Assembly: GCA_028281445.1 (NCBI GenBank)
Contig: JANQJW010000066.1
Location: forward strand, 62,001-126,000
Direction of reading: 5' to 3'
Source: Planctomycetota bacterium
GTDB lineage: Bacteria; Planctomycetota; PLA2; JAEUHO01
DNA: 64,000 nt
Positions within the stretch are counted from its first letter, which is position 1. The number at the start of each line of letters is the position of its first letter. Shown here one piece after another: positions 51,552 through 62,918 of this stretch. A program made the translations under genes and the position numbers. The notes under the pieces were generated by a model that worked only from the letters and a program-made list of their open reading frames with translations, had not been told where the DNA came from and made no database searches.

Positions 51552-54293
51552 ATGAACTCGCACCTTCGTTCGAGCGGCCGCGCCTTGCCGCTCGTGTTGG
51601 GCCTCGTTGCAGTTGCAGCGGTGGTCTTCTTCTTCGTCGCCGATCCGCTCGGCACCTCGTCCGACTCTTCCGAGGACGCCTCAAGGAACGGCGGGGCGCC
51701 CGACCTGCTGACCGACGGCGGCAGCGGCGAGGCAGGAGCCACGAAGCCGAAGGGTGCCACCGCTACGCTTGGCGGCATCTACGGCGAGGGGGACGCGGGC
51801 GCCATCCGCTTGCGCCTCTTGTGGGTCGGCTCGCGCGAGCCGGTCGCCGGTCAGGAGGTCGAGCTCCTGAGCCGCCGCGGCGTCGAGATCACCAAGACAC
51901 CGAGCGACGCGGAAGGCCGCGTGCTGTTCCCGCAGGTGCGGCCCGGCAAGGGCTACGCGCTGCACCTGAAGGGCGAGGGCTTCTCGGAGGTCCTGATCCA
52001 GGGGATCAGTGTCCACGCACAGGCCACGAAAGACCTCGGCGACATCCTCATCGGTGAGGACGTCGTCCTGCGCGGACGCGTCGTCGACTCCATGGGCCGC
52101 CCCGTGCCCGGCACAGCGGTCTCCATTCACACGATCGAGCGCGGCCTCGCGACGAAGGGCATGTTGATGTTCCTCGCCGAGCAGGCGACGAGCGTGCCCG
52201 ACGCGCTCAAGGCCGTGTCGAGCGACACCGAGGGCTACTTCGCGTTCAGCGCGGTCGATGACGGTACGTACTCCCTCGTCGCGCGCCGCGGCGGCTATGC
52301 CAGCAAGCACCAGAACGACGTCATCGTCGCCAGCAAGCGCGGCGCGGGCGTGCTGACCATCGTGCTCGGCTCCGCCGGCCGCGCCACCGGCAAGGTCACG
52401 GACTCGGACGGCAAGGGCATCGCGGGCGCCCAGGTCATCGCGCTGCGCGACGTCGGTCGCCGCATGACCTCCAACATGCTCCAGCGTGAGATCACCGTCA
52501 CCGAAGACGATGGCTCATTCGTCATCGACACGCTTACCGCCGGCCAGCGCTATCGCTTCGGCGTGCTCGCGAAGGGCTATGCGCCGGTCTACGAGGTCAG
52601 CGGCGCCCAGCTGCCCGATCAGGGCGATCTCGAGAAGAACTTCACCCTCGTCAAGGGCGGCGACCTCAAGGGCGTCGTCACGGACGAGGCGACGGGCAAG
52701 CCCGTCGAAGGCGCCCGCGTCGCGATCTACGTCGGCTCCATGGGCTGGGGCGGCCGGCGCGACCCGAACGCCAAGGCCACGGCCGATACACGCATCTCCG
52801 ACGAGAAGGGCGAGTTCATGTTCGAGGCGATGACGCCGGGCCCGGTGTCGTCCGCCATCGTCAAGGCGCCCGGCTACGTCAACGCCACGTTCTCGATGTG
52901 GCCGCCCCCCGGCAACCAGTGGCCGGAGATCAAGGAGGGCGAGTGCCAGGATGTGAAGGTCACGCTCAAGCGCGGCGGGAGCATCAAGGGCATCATCACC
53001 ACGTCCGAGAACAACAAGCCCGTGCAGGGCGCCGAAGTTACGATCATGCAGACCGGCTGGGGCGCGATGGCGTCGATGTTCTACGGCTCGCCGACCTCGA
53101 TCAGCTCCGAAGAGGGCGGCTTCGAGCTCGTCGGCGTGCCGCCGGGCAAGTACCGCCTCATGGCTGTTGCCGAGGGCTTCTCGCCCGCAGGCGGGACCGA
53201 AGGCGTCGAGATCGAGGTGCCCGAGGCCGGCGGCACGGTCGAGCGCAACCTGGCGATGATCTCTGCCGGCGCGGTCGCCGGCATCGTCGTCGACCCGAAC
53301 GGCGACCCGATTCCCGGTGTGCGCATCCGCATCAAGGCGGGGCCGCGCAACAACGCGGGGCAGAACGGTGGCGGACGGCGCAGCGGACGTCGCGGCATGG
53401 ACATGGCACGGCGCATCCTCATGCAGGGACGCATGCCGGGTGACCTCAGCGACGAGAATGGCAAGTTCCGCCTCGAAGGCATCGGCACCGGCCAGAACTG
53501 GATCGTCTACGGCGAGAGCGAGGAGTACGTCTCGGGCGAGAGCAAGCCGTTCAAGCTCGAAGCGGGCCAGGTCGAGGACCTCAAGCTCCAGATGCTCCCG
53601 GGCGGCGCGCTGCGCGGCCGCGTGGTCGACGAGAACGGGCGCTGGCTGCCGGGCGTCCGCGTACAGGTTGGGCGCCTGACCGAAGAGCTGTCGGGCTCCG
53701 GCCGCGTCAGCTCGTGGCGTGCGGACCGCGCTCTGGATCCGCGCGTGTTCACCACGGACGAAGAGGGGCGCTTCCTCGCGACCAACCTCAAGCCGGGGCG
53801 CCAACTCGTGAAGGCCTCGCGCGACAAGTACATCACGTTCTACAAGCGCAGCGTGACGATCAAGCCGGGCGAGACCTACGAGAACTACACGATCGCACTC
53901 TCCGCGGGCGAGACGCTCACGGGCACGGTGCTCGGCTCGGACGGCAAGCCCCTGCAGGGGGCGATGGTCGCCGTTACATCGCAGGCCAATCCCGGTGAGG
54001 ACGACAGCGGCTCGCTCAACAACGAGGATACGTCGGAAGACGTCGAGCCGGCGATGTACGGCCGCACCGACAAGGACGGCAAGTACAAGATCGAGCACAT
54101 CAAGCCCGGCACGTACAACGTCGTGATCTGGTTCGCACGCGGGCACAAAGCCTGGTCGCGCGACAACGACGAGGCCGCCATCAAGCGCGAGGTCACGATG
54201 CCGGCCACGGACATCGACTTCAAGCTCAACGAGGCCGACCCGAACGCGAACCCGTGGGGCGGCGGCGGCGGCAACCGGAATCGTGGGCGGTAG
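51552..54293 (+). CDS. Giant carboxypeptidase-regulatory-like repeat protein (first paralogue)
   Basis: This 913-residue protein has one N-terminal helix (ALPLVLGLVAVAAVVFFFV, ~11-30) as anchor, so the bulk is extracytoplasmic. The rest is a chain of about eight to nine beta-sandwich units, each with a GxVxDxxGxPVxGAxV start and a YxLxVxAxGY end (PF13620 type; e.g. LRGRVVDSMGRPVPGTAVSI and LKGVVTDEATGKPVEGARVA). A Gly/Arg-rich insert (GRRSGRRGMDMARR) lies near residue 620, and the tail is Gly/Asn-rich (WGGGGGNRNRGR). No catalytic residues are seen. It is probably a cell-surface or periplasmic scaffold. Confidence 0.85.
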   Translation: MNSHLRSSGRALPLVLGLVAVAAVVFFFVADPLGTSSDSSEDASRNGGAPDLLTDGGSGEAGATKPKGATATLGGIYGEGDAGAIRLRLLWVGSREPVAGQEVELLSRRGVEITKTPSDAEGRVLFPQVRPGKGYALHLKGEGFSEVLIQGISVHAQATKDLGDILIGEDVVLRGRVVDSMGRPVPGTAVSIHTIERGLATKGMLMFLAEQATSVPDALKAVSSDTEGYFAFSAVDDGTYSLVARRGGYASKHQNDVIVASKRGAGVLTIVLGSAGRATGKVTDSDGKGIAGAQVIALRDVGRRMTSNMLQREITVTEDDGSFVIDTLTAGQRYRFGVLAKGYAPVYEVSGAQLPDQGDLEKNFTLVKGGDLKGVVTDEATGKPVEGARVAIYVGSMGWGGRRDPNAKATADTRISDEKGEFMFEAMTPGPVSSAIVKAPGYVNATFSMWPPPGNQWPEIKEGECQDVKVTLKRGGSIKGIITTSENNKPVQGAEVTIMQTGWGAMASMFYGSPTSISSEEGGFELVGVPPGKYRLMAVAEGFSPAGGTEGVEIEVPEAGGTVERNLAMISAGAVAGIVVDPNGDPIPGVRIRIKAGPRNNAGQNGGGRRSGRRGMDMARRILMQGRMPGDLSDENGKFRLEGIGTGQNWIVYGESEEYVSGESKPFKLEAGQVEDLKLQMLPGGALRGRVVDENGRWLPGVRVQVGRLTEELSGSGRVSSWRADRALDPRVFTTDEEGRFLATNLKPGRQLVKASRDKYITFYKRSVTIKPGETYENYTIALSAGETLTGTVLGSDGKPLQGAMVAVTSQANPGEDDSGSLNNEDTSEDVEPAMYGRTDKDGKYKIEHIKPGTYNVVIWFARGHKAWSRDNDEAAIKREVTMPATDIDFKLNEADPNANPWGGGGGNRNRGR

Positions 54294-54303
54294 CGCCCTC
54301 CCT

Positions 54304-54435
54304 CCACGCGCACGAGTACGAGAACGCGCTCGCGTACGCGCCGGGCGTGCGGTCGATCGTACGCCCGGCGCGTATTCGTACTCGTCATCGAGCTCGTGCT
54401 CGTGGCAGAGGCTGCCCTTGCGGGTAGCCTCTGCC
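54304..54435. repeat. Nested inverted repeats between the tandem paralogues
   Basis: An inner perfect 14-bp stem has arms TACGCGCCGGGCGT (54335-54348) and ACGCCCGGCGCGTA (54361-54374). Outside it ACGAGTACG (54312-54320) matches CGTACTCGT (54377-54385), and CCACGCGCACGAG (54304-54316) nearly matches CTCGTGCTCGTGG (54393-54405), giving competing outer stems. A second hairpin GGCAGAGGCTGCCC/GGGTAGCCTCTGCC (54404-54417 and 54422-54435) ends two bases before the next ATG. It could attenuate or separate expression of the two genes. Confidence 0.65.
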
Positions 54436-54437
54436 CC

Positions 54438-57014
54438 ATGAGGGGCGGGCGTCGGTCGTACACCATCTGGGCCGGGCTCGCGTTCCTGGTGGGCCTCGCC
54501 CTCGTACTGCAGGTCTCGGGCGTCTTCCGCGGCGAGCTCGAGCCCGGCGATGACGGCCACGACGACGCGCTGGCCGAGCTGGAGTCCCAGCTCTTCGCCG
54601 AGATGCGCAAGGAGGCCACGCTCCGCGGCGTGCCGGGTATCGAGGCGCGCCAGCGCGGGTTCGGTGTGCTCACCGGCACGGTCAAGCTCCACGTGACGGG
54701 CGCCGGGCCGAAGCCCATGCCGGGCGTGACGATCCACATCCTGGGGCACGCAGGCGAGAGCGACACCGAGAGTCATGCGGAGGCGGTCACGGGCCCCGAC
54801 GGTGTGTTCACCGTGCCCAAGATCGCCGCGCAGGTCGGCTACGTGCTGCTGGTCGACGAGCCGCCGTATCGTCGCATCGTCCTGCGCGGTATCAGCGTCC
54901 GCCGCGACCAGACGACGAACGTCGGCACGCTCCTGCTCGGCGCGCCGACGACGTTGACGGGTGAGGTCGTGGATGCCCGCGGGCGGGCGATCGCCGGCGC
55001 TCGCGTTCACGTCCTTCGCGGAAGCAAGACGAGCGGAAACTTCGACCTGCGCAAGGCCGTATTCGAGCTGCAGTCGGCCACGAGCTTCCTCGCCGAGTCG
55101 ATGGCGTCCGCCGACGGGAAGTTCCTTCTGCGCGATCTCCCGCCTGGGCGCTACGTGTTGCGCGTCTCCGCGCCCGGGTATGCGACCAGCTTCAAGGACA
55201 ACGTGCTCGTGACCGCCGACGAGAACAGCAGCGCGGTCCGGGTCGTCTTGGACGCGGGGGCGGGCTTCTACGGAAGCGTTCTCGACGAGAACGGCCGCGG
55301 CATTCCCGACGCGCGTGTCATCGCGCTGGCTGTGCCTGGCGTGCAGCTCAATCGCTTCGATCGGATCGACGTGCGGACGGACGCCAACGGGGCGTATCGC
55401 ATGGATACGCTGATCAGCGGCATGAGCTACGCCGTGGAGGGCTGGGCGCAGGGGTACGCGCCGACGGGCCGGTTCCCGTTGCGGGCATCCGGCGTCACGC
55501 GCCAGGACTTCAAGTTGGTGCGAAGTGGCCGCATCGAAGGGCGCGTAACCGACGAAGACTCCGGCGTAGGCCTGCCCGACGTGCAGGTAACCGTTCTGGC
55601 CGGCAAGTTCGTCGGCATGTCGCCCGTGTCCACGGTCACGGACGAGGCGGGCGGCTTCGTCCTGCCGCACGTCAATCCCGGCCCGGTGATCGTCTTCTCT
55701 GCCAAGGCGGAGGGGTACCAGCCCGGTGACAAGGCGGATCTCAAGGCCGTGAACGGCTTCAAGGTCGTCGCCGGCGAGACGACGTGGATCGACTGGACCC
55801 TTCGTGCGGGCGGCGCCGTGTATGGGCGTGTGACGACCGACGGCGGGCGGCCCGTGGCCTACGCCAGCATGTCGCTGATCGACCGCAACAAGGGGCGTCA
55901 GCGCTGGACGGGCGAGATCACGGCGATGTCCGATGCCGAGGGCAACTACGAGCTCGTCGGCGTGCGGCCGGGCACCTACGACCTGCACGTCAACGCGGCG
56001 GGCTACGCCCCGCTCTCCAGTGAGGAGAGCACGAAGGTCGTGATGGGGGGCGAGCTCGGGCGGCTTCCGAAGGACGTGCGCCTCGCGCGCGGTGCCGTGT
56101 TCGTCGGAGTGGTCACCGCGCCGGACGACACGCCCGTCCGCGGCGCGCGCGTCTGGTTGGAGGGAACGAAGCGTGGCCAGGCCCCCTCGGGCGTTCGCGA
56201 CCTCGCCGCGGTAAGCGGTGCAGGCGGCCGCTTCCGCATCCAGGGCGTACCGCCCGGCATGCACGTCGTCGTTGCGGCAGAGCACGATTCATTTGTTGCC
56301 GCGCGTTCGTCGGCGCAGCGCCTGTCTGCCGGCCAGGAGCGCGAGGTCGCTATCAAGCTCGGCAAGGGCGCCACGCTCAGCGGTCGCGCGGTCGACAGCC
56401 GCGGCAATGCCATCGCCGATGCTCGCGTCCGCTGGGGCAACATCGACGGCGTGCGAGAGCGCGACCTGAGGGAGTCCTTCACGGCGGATGGCTACCTCGG
56501 CGCGCGCGTCCTGAGCACCGATATCGACGGCCGTTTCACCATCACGCGTCTTCCCGCCGGCAAGCTGCTCGTGAAGATCGAGCATCCCGACTTCGCGGCG
56601 TGGTACCGCAAGGATCTCATGATCGCGCCGGGCGAGGCGGCGCAGCCGGCGCTGACCGCCGCGATGGAGGCCACGCTCACGGTCAGCGGCCGCGTCCTGG
56701 GCGGCGATACGGGCAAGCCGCTTCCGGGCGCGTTCGTCTATGCGCGCGAACGCGGCCCGCTCGAGGGGCAGGAGCCCGATCCCGGCCGCGTGCAGGCGGT
56801 CGTCTCGGTCGAGACCGATGCAACCGGCAGCTACGTCCTACGCAAGGTGCCGCCCGGGACACACGAGATCGTGGTCTGGTACGCAGAGGGCTACATCGGC
56901 GAGGGTCAGAACCACCGCAACCCGAGGGTCCGCAAGAAGGGTGTCGTCGCGGGCGCCACGGGTGTCGACTTCGAGCTCGAGCCGGTCGTGCCGCCGGAGA
57001 CCGAAGGGGAGTGA
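54438..57014 (+). CDS. Giant carboxypeptidase-regulatory-like repeat protein (second paralogue)
   Basis: This 858-residue protein is a paralogue of the preceding gene: one N-terminal helix (WAGLAFLVGLALVLQVSGVF), then repeated PF13620-type beta units (e.g. LTGEVVDARGRAIAGARVHV, SGRVLGGDTGKPLPGAFV) and a similar C-terminal IVVWYAEGY versus VVIWFARGH segment. The chosen ATG at 54438 is right after a hairpin that leaves no room for a Shine-Dalgarno, so translation may be leaderless-like or structure-controlled. No enzyme motif is visible. Confidence 0.85.
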   Translation: MRGGRRSYTIWAGLAFLVGLALVLQVSGVFRGELEPGDDGHDDALAELESQLFAEMRKEATLRGVPGIEARQRGFGVLTGTVKLHVTGAGPKPMPGVTIHILGHAGESDTESHAEAVTGPDGVFTVPKIAAQVGYVLLVDEPPYRRIVLRGISVRRDQTTNVGTLLLGAPTTLTGEVVDARGRAIAGARVHVLRGSKTSGNFDLRKAVFELQSATSFLAESMASADGKFLLRDLPPGRYVLRVSAPGYATSFKDNVLVTADENSSAVRVVLDAGAGFYGSVLDENGRGIPDARVIALAVPGVQLNRFDRIDVRTDANGAYRMDTLISGMSYAVEGWAQGYAPTGRFPLRASGVTRQDFKLVRSGRIEGRVTDEDSGVGLPDVQVTVLAGKFVGMSPVSTVTDEAGGFVLPHVNPGPVIVFSAKAEGYQPGDKADLKAVNGFKVVAGETTWIDWTLRAGGAVYGRVTTDGGRPVAYASMSLIDRNKGRQRWTGEITAMSDAEGNYELVGVRPGTYDLHVNAAGYAPLSSEESTKVVMGGELGRLPKDVRLARGAVFVGVVTAPDDTPVRGARVWLEGTKRGQAPSGVRDLAAVSGAGGRFRIQGVPPGMHVVVAAEHDSFVAARSSAQRLSAGQEREVAIKLGKGATLSGRAVDSRGNAIADARVRWGNIDGVRERDLRESFTADGYLGARVLSTDIDGRFTITRLPAGKLLVKIEHPDFAAWYRKDLMIAPGEAAQPALTAAMEATLTVSGRVLGGDTGKPLPGAFVYARERGPLEGQEPDPGRVQAVVSVETDATGSYVLRKVPPGTHEIVVWYAEGYIGEGQNHRNPRVRKKGVVAGATGVDFELEPVVPPETEGE

Positions 57015-57030
57015 CCGCCGGCAGTCGCCG

Positions 57031-57087
57031 CGATGTAGGGGCGACCCAAGTGTAGCGAGTGGTCGGCCCGCGAACCGGAGGGCGCGA
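57031..57087. terminator. Imperfect inverted repeat between convergent genes
   Basis: GTAGGGGCGACCC (near 57035) and GGGCGCGACCCTAC (near 57080) are roughly complementary and lie between the end of the second repeat-protein gene and the end of the leftward 498-residue gene. The GTAGGGG start recalls the repeat at sites B and C, but the loop motif differs, so I treat it as a separate or very diverged element. A bidirectional termination role is inferred from position. Confidence 0.35.
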
Positions 57088-57089
57088 CC

Positions 57090-58586
57090 CTACCGCCCAG
57101 TCGCACTCTGCTGCGGCGTTGCGCGTGTCACGGTCAGGACCAGCACGATCTGCTCCCGCCCGGATGCGAGGCCATCCAGCGTGACGAAGGCGCCGCCGCC
57201 CTCACCTCCGAGCGCGAACGAAGCGCGCGCGCGCGTCGTACTCCACTCCGGCCGCTCGATCTCGATCGGCGCCGCGTTCTCCGACGGCTTGAACTCGACC
57301 ACGGGGATCGGCGTGCCTACGTCGGTCCGCGTGGCCGTGAGGTCGACACGCATCCGCCCGGCTTCGCGCTTGAGATAGACGTTGAGCCCGATGCCGTGGG
57401 GAATCGTCTTCGTCATCAGCACCCACGCGCCGCCTCGGCGCCTGCTGACGTCGCTTGTGTAGCTGATCTCCTTGCCGGAGAAGAACTCCGCGACGCCGCC
57501 CGCCGGTACGGAGCCCATGGGCGCCAGCCCGCCGCTGCGCGCGTCGGGCACGCGCCGCACGGCATGCGCCCACCCGGCCGACTGCTGTGTGGTGCCGACG
57601 TGCACTCCGATGCCGCCGTTCGGTGTTACGCGAGGCAACGCGACGGTGCCCTTGGCAGCGTAGACGTTCGCCCGCGTCCAGGCGTGCTTTGGGAGATGCA
57701 CGAGCACTGGGTCGACGCGCCAGAAGCTGAGCGGCTGTGACCCCGGCGGCACGGGCTTCGCCGGAGGCACAGGCGCCGGCGCGCCGTCGTTCTGCTTCGG
57801 CTTGTTGTGCTTGTCCGCGTCGTCTTGCTCACCCGCCTTGGGTGCGGCCGGTTCGTCCTTCGGGGCCAGCGGCTTGGGCTTCTTCTTCGCGTGCTCCCGC
57901 AACGCGTCCAGCTCCTTCGCGCTCTTGCGTAGCTCGTCGAGGCGCAGCATCAGCGCGTTGTGACCGGGCTGGGTGGCCGTCACGATGTAGGTCCGTCCGA
58001 GGTCCTTTACCTCGACGGCGTCTGCGGCTTTTTGCAGCAGGCCCCGCAGCTCGAGCGCGTTCATGCCGCGGTCGAGCAGGTCACCGAGCTTGTAGATCTG
58101 CGGAAGGACGGGGGTCGGCGGCGGTGCGGGCACCGCCGCGTCCTCGACCTGCCCTTCTTGCTGGGGCGCCGGTGCAGCCGGGGGCCGCGGACGGGTCGGC
58201 GCCGGGTCCCCGCCGTGCTGCAGCTCGTGGCGCAGCTCCAGGGACAGTCGCCGGATTGCCGGCTCGCCGAGGGCCGCCAGGAGGCGAACAGCCTCCTCGC
58301 GTTCCTCCGCCGTGCCGTGAACTGCCTGGTGCAGCCAGACTTCCAGCAGGCGCTCGCTGCGATTGGCCCAGCCCGAGACCGCGTCGCCCATCGCCTTGAC
58401 GAACGTGCGCAGGTCGCCGCCCTTCTCGATGCGTGCGACAAGCCGGGCCTGCGCCTTCGCGCGCACGTCGGCCTTGGGCGACAGCAACCCGCGACCGATC
58501 TCGCCGGCCGCGACGGTGTCGTCCGCGAGAGCGGCCGTTGGAAACACAAGGATCAGGCAGAAGAAGATGGAGATCGTGCGGGGCAT
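57090..58586 (-). CDS. Secreted 498-residue protein, unknown
   Basis: A signal peptide is clear (MPRTISIFFCLILVFPTAALA). The N-terminal ~140 residues are helical with HEAT-like pairs (VRAKAQARLVARIEKG, EEREEAVRLLAALGEPAIRRLSLEL). A Pro/Ala-rich linker, a helical segment (~200-240) and a second linker follow. The last ~200 residues are beta-rich (RVDLTATRTDVGTPIPVVEFKP, ATGR end) with no recognised family. It is convergent to the repeat-protein genes. Function is unknown. Confidence 0.7.
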   Translation of the reverse strand: MPRTISIFFCLILVFPTAALADDTVAAGEIGRGLLSPKADVRAKAQARLVARIEKGGDLRTFVKAMGDAVSGWANRSERLLEVWLHQAVHGTAEEREEAVRLLAALGEPAIRRLSLELRHELQHGGDPAPTRPRPPAAPAPQQEGQVEDAAVPAPPPTPVLPQIYKLGDLLDRGMNALELRGLLQKAADAVEVKDLGRTYIVTATQPGHNALMLRLDELRKSAKELDALREHAKKKPKPLAPKDEPAAPKAGEQDDADKHNKPKQNDGAPAPVPPAKPVPPGSQPLSFWRVDPVLVHLPKHAWTRANVYAAKGTVALPRVTPNGGIGVHVGTTQQSAGWAHAVRRVPDARSGGLAPMGSVPAGGVAEFFSGKEISYTSDVSRRRGGAWVLMTKTIPHGIGLNVYLKREAGRMRVDLTATRTDVGTPIPVVEFKPSENAAPIEIERPEWSTTRARASFALGGEGGGAFVTLDGLASGREQIVLVLTVTRATPQQSATGR

Positions 58587-58800
58587 GGCATCGGGACCGT
58601 AGCCGAATTATCGCCTCGGCGTGGGTGCTCCTCTCTCAAACCTATGCAAAAGAGGCGTTCGTGTCTTTGCAGCAACGAACGACGATGCCTGGGCTCCTGG
58701 GCCGGAGGCACCGCAACGAGGCGAGGCCGTGGCGTGGTAGTAGAGCCACGCGAGGCCGAGGTCCGAGGCAGCGCTGCCCCGGATCCAGGAGTCCAGGGGC

Positions 58801-60669
58801 TCATTTCCCTTTCTTGGTCGCCTTCAACCAGGCCTTGGTGAACTCTTCCCAGTCGATGCCCTTGAACGCCACGTTGACGGCCTTCTCGAGCGCCGCGGCA
58901 CTGCCGCCGCGGAAGCGGGTCATTGCGGCCGCGAAGTTCCCACCGCCGCCTTCGCCCTCCTCTTCTTCTTCCTCTTCTTCTTCCTCTTCTTCTTCTTCCT
59001 CGTCGTCGCGGTCAGCGGGATCTTCTTCGACGGGCTCTTCTTCTTCCTCTTCCTCGTCGGCGGGTTCGTCGTCAGGCGCCTCCTCGCCGCCTTCGTCTCC
59101 GTCTTCCCCGTCCTCGCCGTCCTTGGGCTTGTCCTTCTTCTCCTTGTTCACCTCGGCCTTGAGGGTGTTGAAGTAGAGGTCGAGGATGTGGCCCCATTTC
59201 TCGTTGTACTTCTTGTTCTTGGGGACGATCTCGCGCAGGAAGTAGATGAGGCTCCAGCCCTGGGCGTAGCAGACGCCGGGGTAGGAGTAGTACTCGCGCT
59301 GCGAGAACCGCACGAGGTGCTTCAGCGGCGTGTAGCCGCTGTTGCCCCACTGGCGTGTTACCTTGCCCGTGTCCTCGTCGACGTTCTCTTCCATCGAGCG
59401 CTCGCCCTTGACGATCGCGTTCTTGATGGTGCCGACGCGCCAGTTGAACGGCTTGATCCGGAACTTGCCGCCCTTGTACTTCGCGCCCGCGTAGTAGTCA
59501 CCGTGGCCCTCGTTGAACCAAGAGTGCGGGGCCACGCGGCCTACGCTGTAGTGGATGTACTGGTGGAACGCCTCGTGGTAGAGCACCGCCAGCGTGTCGT
59601 CGTCGGGCTTCTTGCTTGCGCTGGCGTCGTAGAAGACGAGCTCTTCGTCCATCGGAGACCAGTAGCCGGCTGACCCGCCTGGGCCGCCGTACGTGTGGTA
59701 CTCCTTGCGGTCTGCGCAGACGCGCACGATGCAGACGTCCTTGATCTCCTTGGCCGGTGGGAACTGCTTCTCGTAGATCTGCGCGCGGATCGCCTCGATG
59801 CGCTTGGCGATCACCTTCGCGAGGTAGTGGTTGCGGCCGTTCTTCGTGTTGTAGATGACGATGTAGTTCTTCTTGGGGCTGACGATGACGTCCCAGCCCT
59901 TGACCATCGAGCGCTCGATCTCCGAACGCTTCTTGGCGGTGATGTTCACACCCTCGAGATCGTCGATGCGCTCTACGTCCTTGGCCTTGGCGTCGAAGTA
60001 CTTGAAGGACTTGGCGATCGACTTGAACTTGGGTGCGTACTGCTTGGCCAGCGGCTTGCCGCAGCGCGCGTAGATGCCGTATGCCCAGTCGCCCTTGACG
60101 TACTCGGCGAGCGTGATGTGCATCAAGTCGCCCCAGACCATCTTCACTTCGAACTGCCAGATCTTGCCCTCGAGCTTCGGCTTGTCCTTGGACTTGATCT
60201 TCTTGAACTCCTTCTTGGCGCGCTTGATCTGTGCGCGGCCCGCCGAGTCCACGTAGAGGTTGGCAAGCGTGGCGTCCCAGATGTTCGTGGGGTTGTCCGC
60301 GCTCATGAAGCGCGCGAGCTCCTTCTTGAGCTCTTCCGGGATGTCGCCGGTGATGACGGGGCCGCCCTTGCCTTTGATGTTGTATTTGACGACCTGGACC
60401 TCGGCGTCGTACGTGTTGCGATTCGAGCCCTTGCTCTTTGGGTCGCGGAACTTGCAGACCGTGACCTTCTCGTCGGTCTTCAGCGGGACCTGCTTGTAGT
60501 CCCGGAACATCTTCAACGAGAACTTGTGGACGCGATCGCGGTGCGTCCAGCTGAGCGGCGGGGCGCCGGCCTCGGCTTCACGGATCTCGGCAAGGCCGCC
60601 GATCACCATCGGGATCGCCAACAGGGCAGCCATCCCCAGGCGGAAGGCCCACGGGGTTCGATTCGACAT
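58801..60669 (-). CDS. DUF1570-like secreted protein with HExxH motif and poly-Glu tract
   Basis: The start at 60669 gives MSNRTPWAFRLGMAALLAIP, a signal peptide behind GGAGAGAG. The centre of the 622-residue protein has LYHEAFHQYIHYS followed 20 residues later by WFNEGHGDYYAG: HExxH plus a downstream Glu, the layout of a gluzincin-type peptidase and of DUF1570, a family common in planctomycetes. A ~65-residue acidic stretch (~residues 530-595) has a run of about 15 consecutive Glu. A short basic segment ends it. It is probably a periplasmic or exported peptidase of unknown substrate. Confidence 0.8.
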   Translation of the reverse strand: MSNRTPWAFRLGMAALLAIPMVIGGLAEIREAEAGAPPLSWTHRDRVHKFSLKMFRDYKQVPLKTDEKVTVCKFRDPKSKGSNRNTYDAEVQVVKYNIKGKGGPVITGDIPEELKKELARFMSADNPTNIWDATLANLYVDSAGRAQIKRAKKEFKKIKSKDKPKLEGKIWQFEVKMVWGDLMHITLAEYVKGDWAYGIYARCGKPLAKQYAPKFKSIAKSFKYFDAKAKDVERIDDLEGVNITAKKRSEIERSMVKGWDVIVSPKKNYIVIYNTKNGRNHYLAKVIAKRIEAIRAQIYEKQFPPAKEIKDVCIVRVCADRKEYHTYGGPGGSAGYWSPMDEELVFYDASASKKPDDDTLAVLYHEAFHQYIHYSVGRVAPHSWFNEGHGDYYAGAKYKGGKFRIKPFNWRVGTIKNAIVKGERSMEENVDEDTGKVTRQWGNSGYTPLKHLVRFSQREYYSYPGVCYAQGWSLIYFLREIVPKNKKYNEKWGHILDLYFNTLKAEVNKEKKDKPKDGEDGEDGDEGGEEAPDDEPADEEEEEEEPVEEDPADRDDEEEEEEEEEEEEEEEGEGGGGNFAAAMTRFRGGSAAALEKAVNVAFKGIDWEEFTKAWLKATKKGK

Positions 60670-60837
60670 TGTCACGCTCTCTCCGGTGTCCGAGAGCGGT
60701 AGCTCCGCTCCCAACACGCCCATCGACTTCGTCCTCTACCGTACTGTACGGCTTCGGCAGCCTTGTAACGGCGGTCTATGGAGCTTTGACGTCGTTCTTA
60801 CATACCGGTTCCCCGGCAGGGCGCAGCGAAGCGGGCT

Positions 60838-62904
<2,067 letters not shown>

Positions 62905-62918
62905 TCAGCCGCTTATCC

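Noticed and set aside
52515-56285. 1256-codon leftward frame
   Set aside because: It is antisense to the two repeat-protein genes and is a by-product of GC-rich codon positions.
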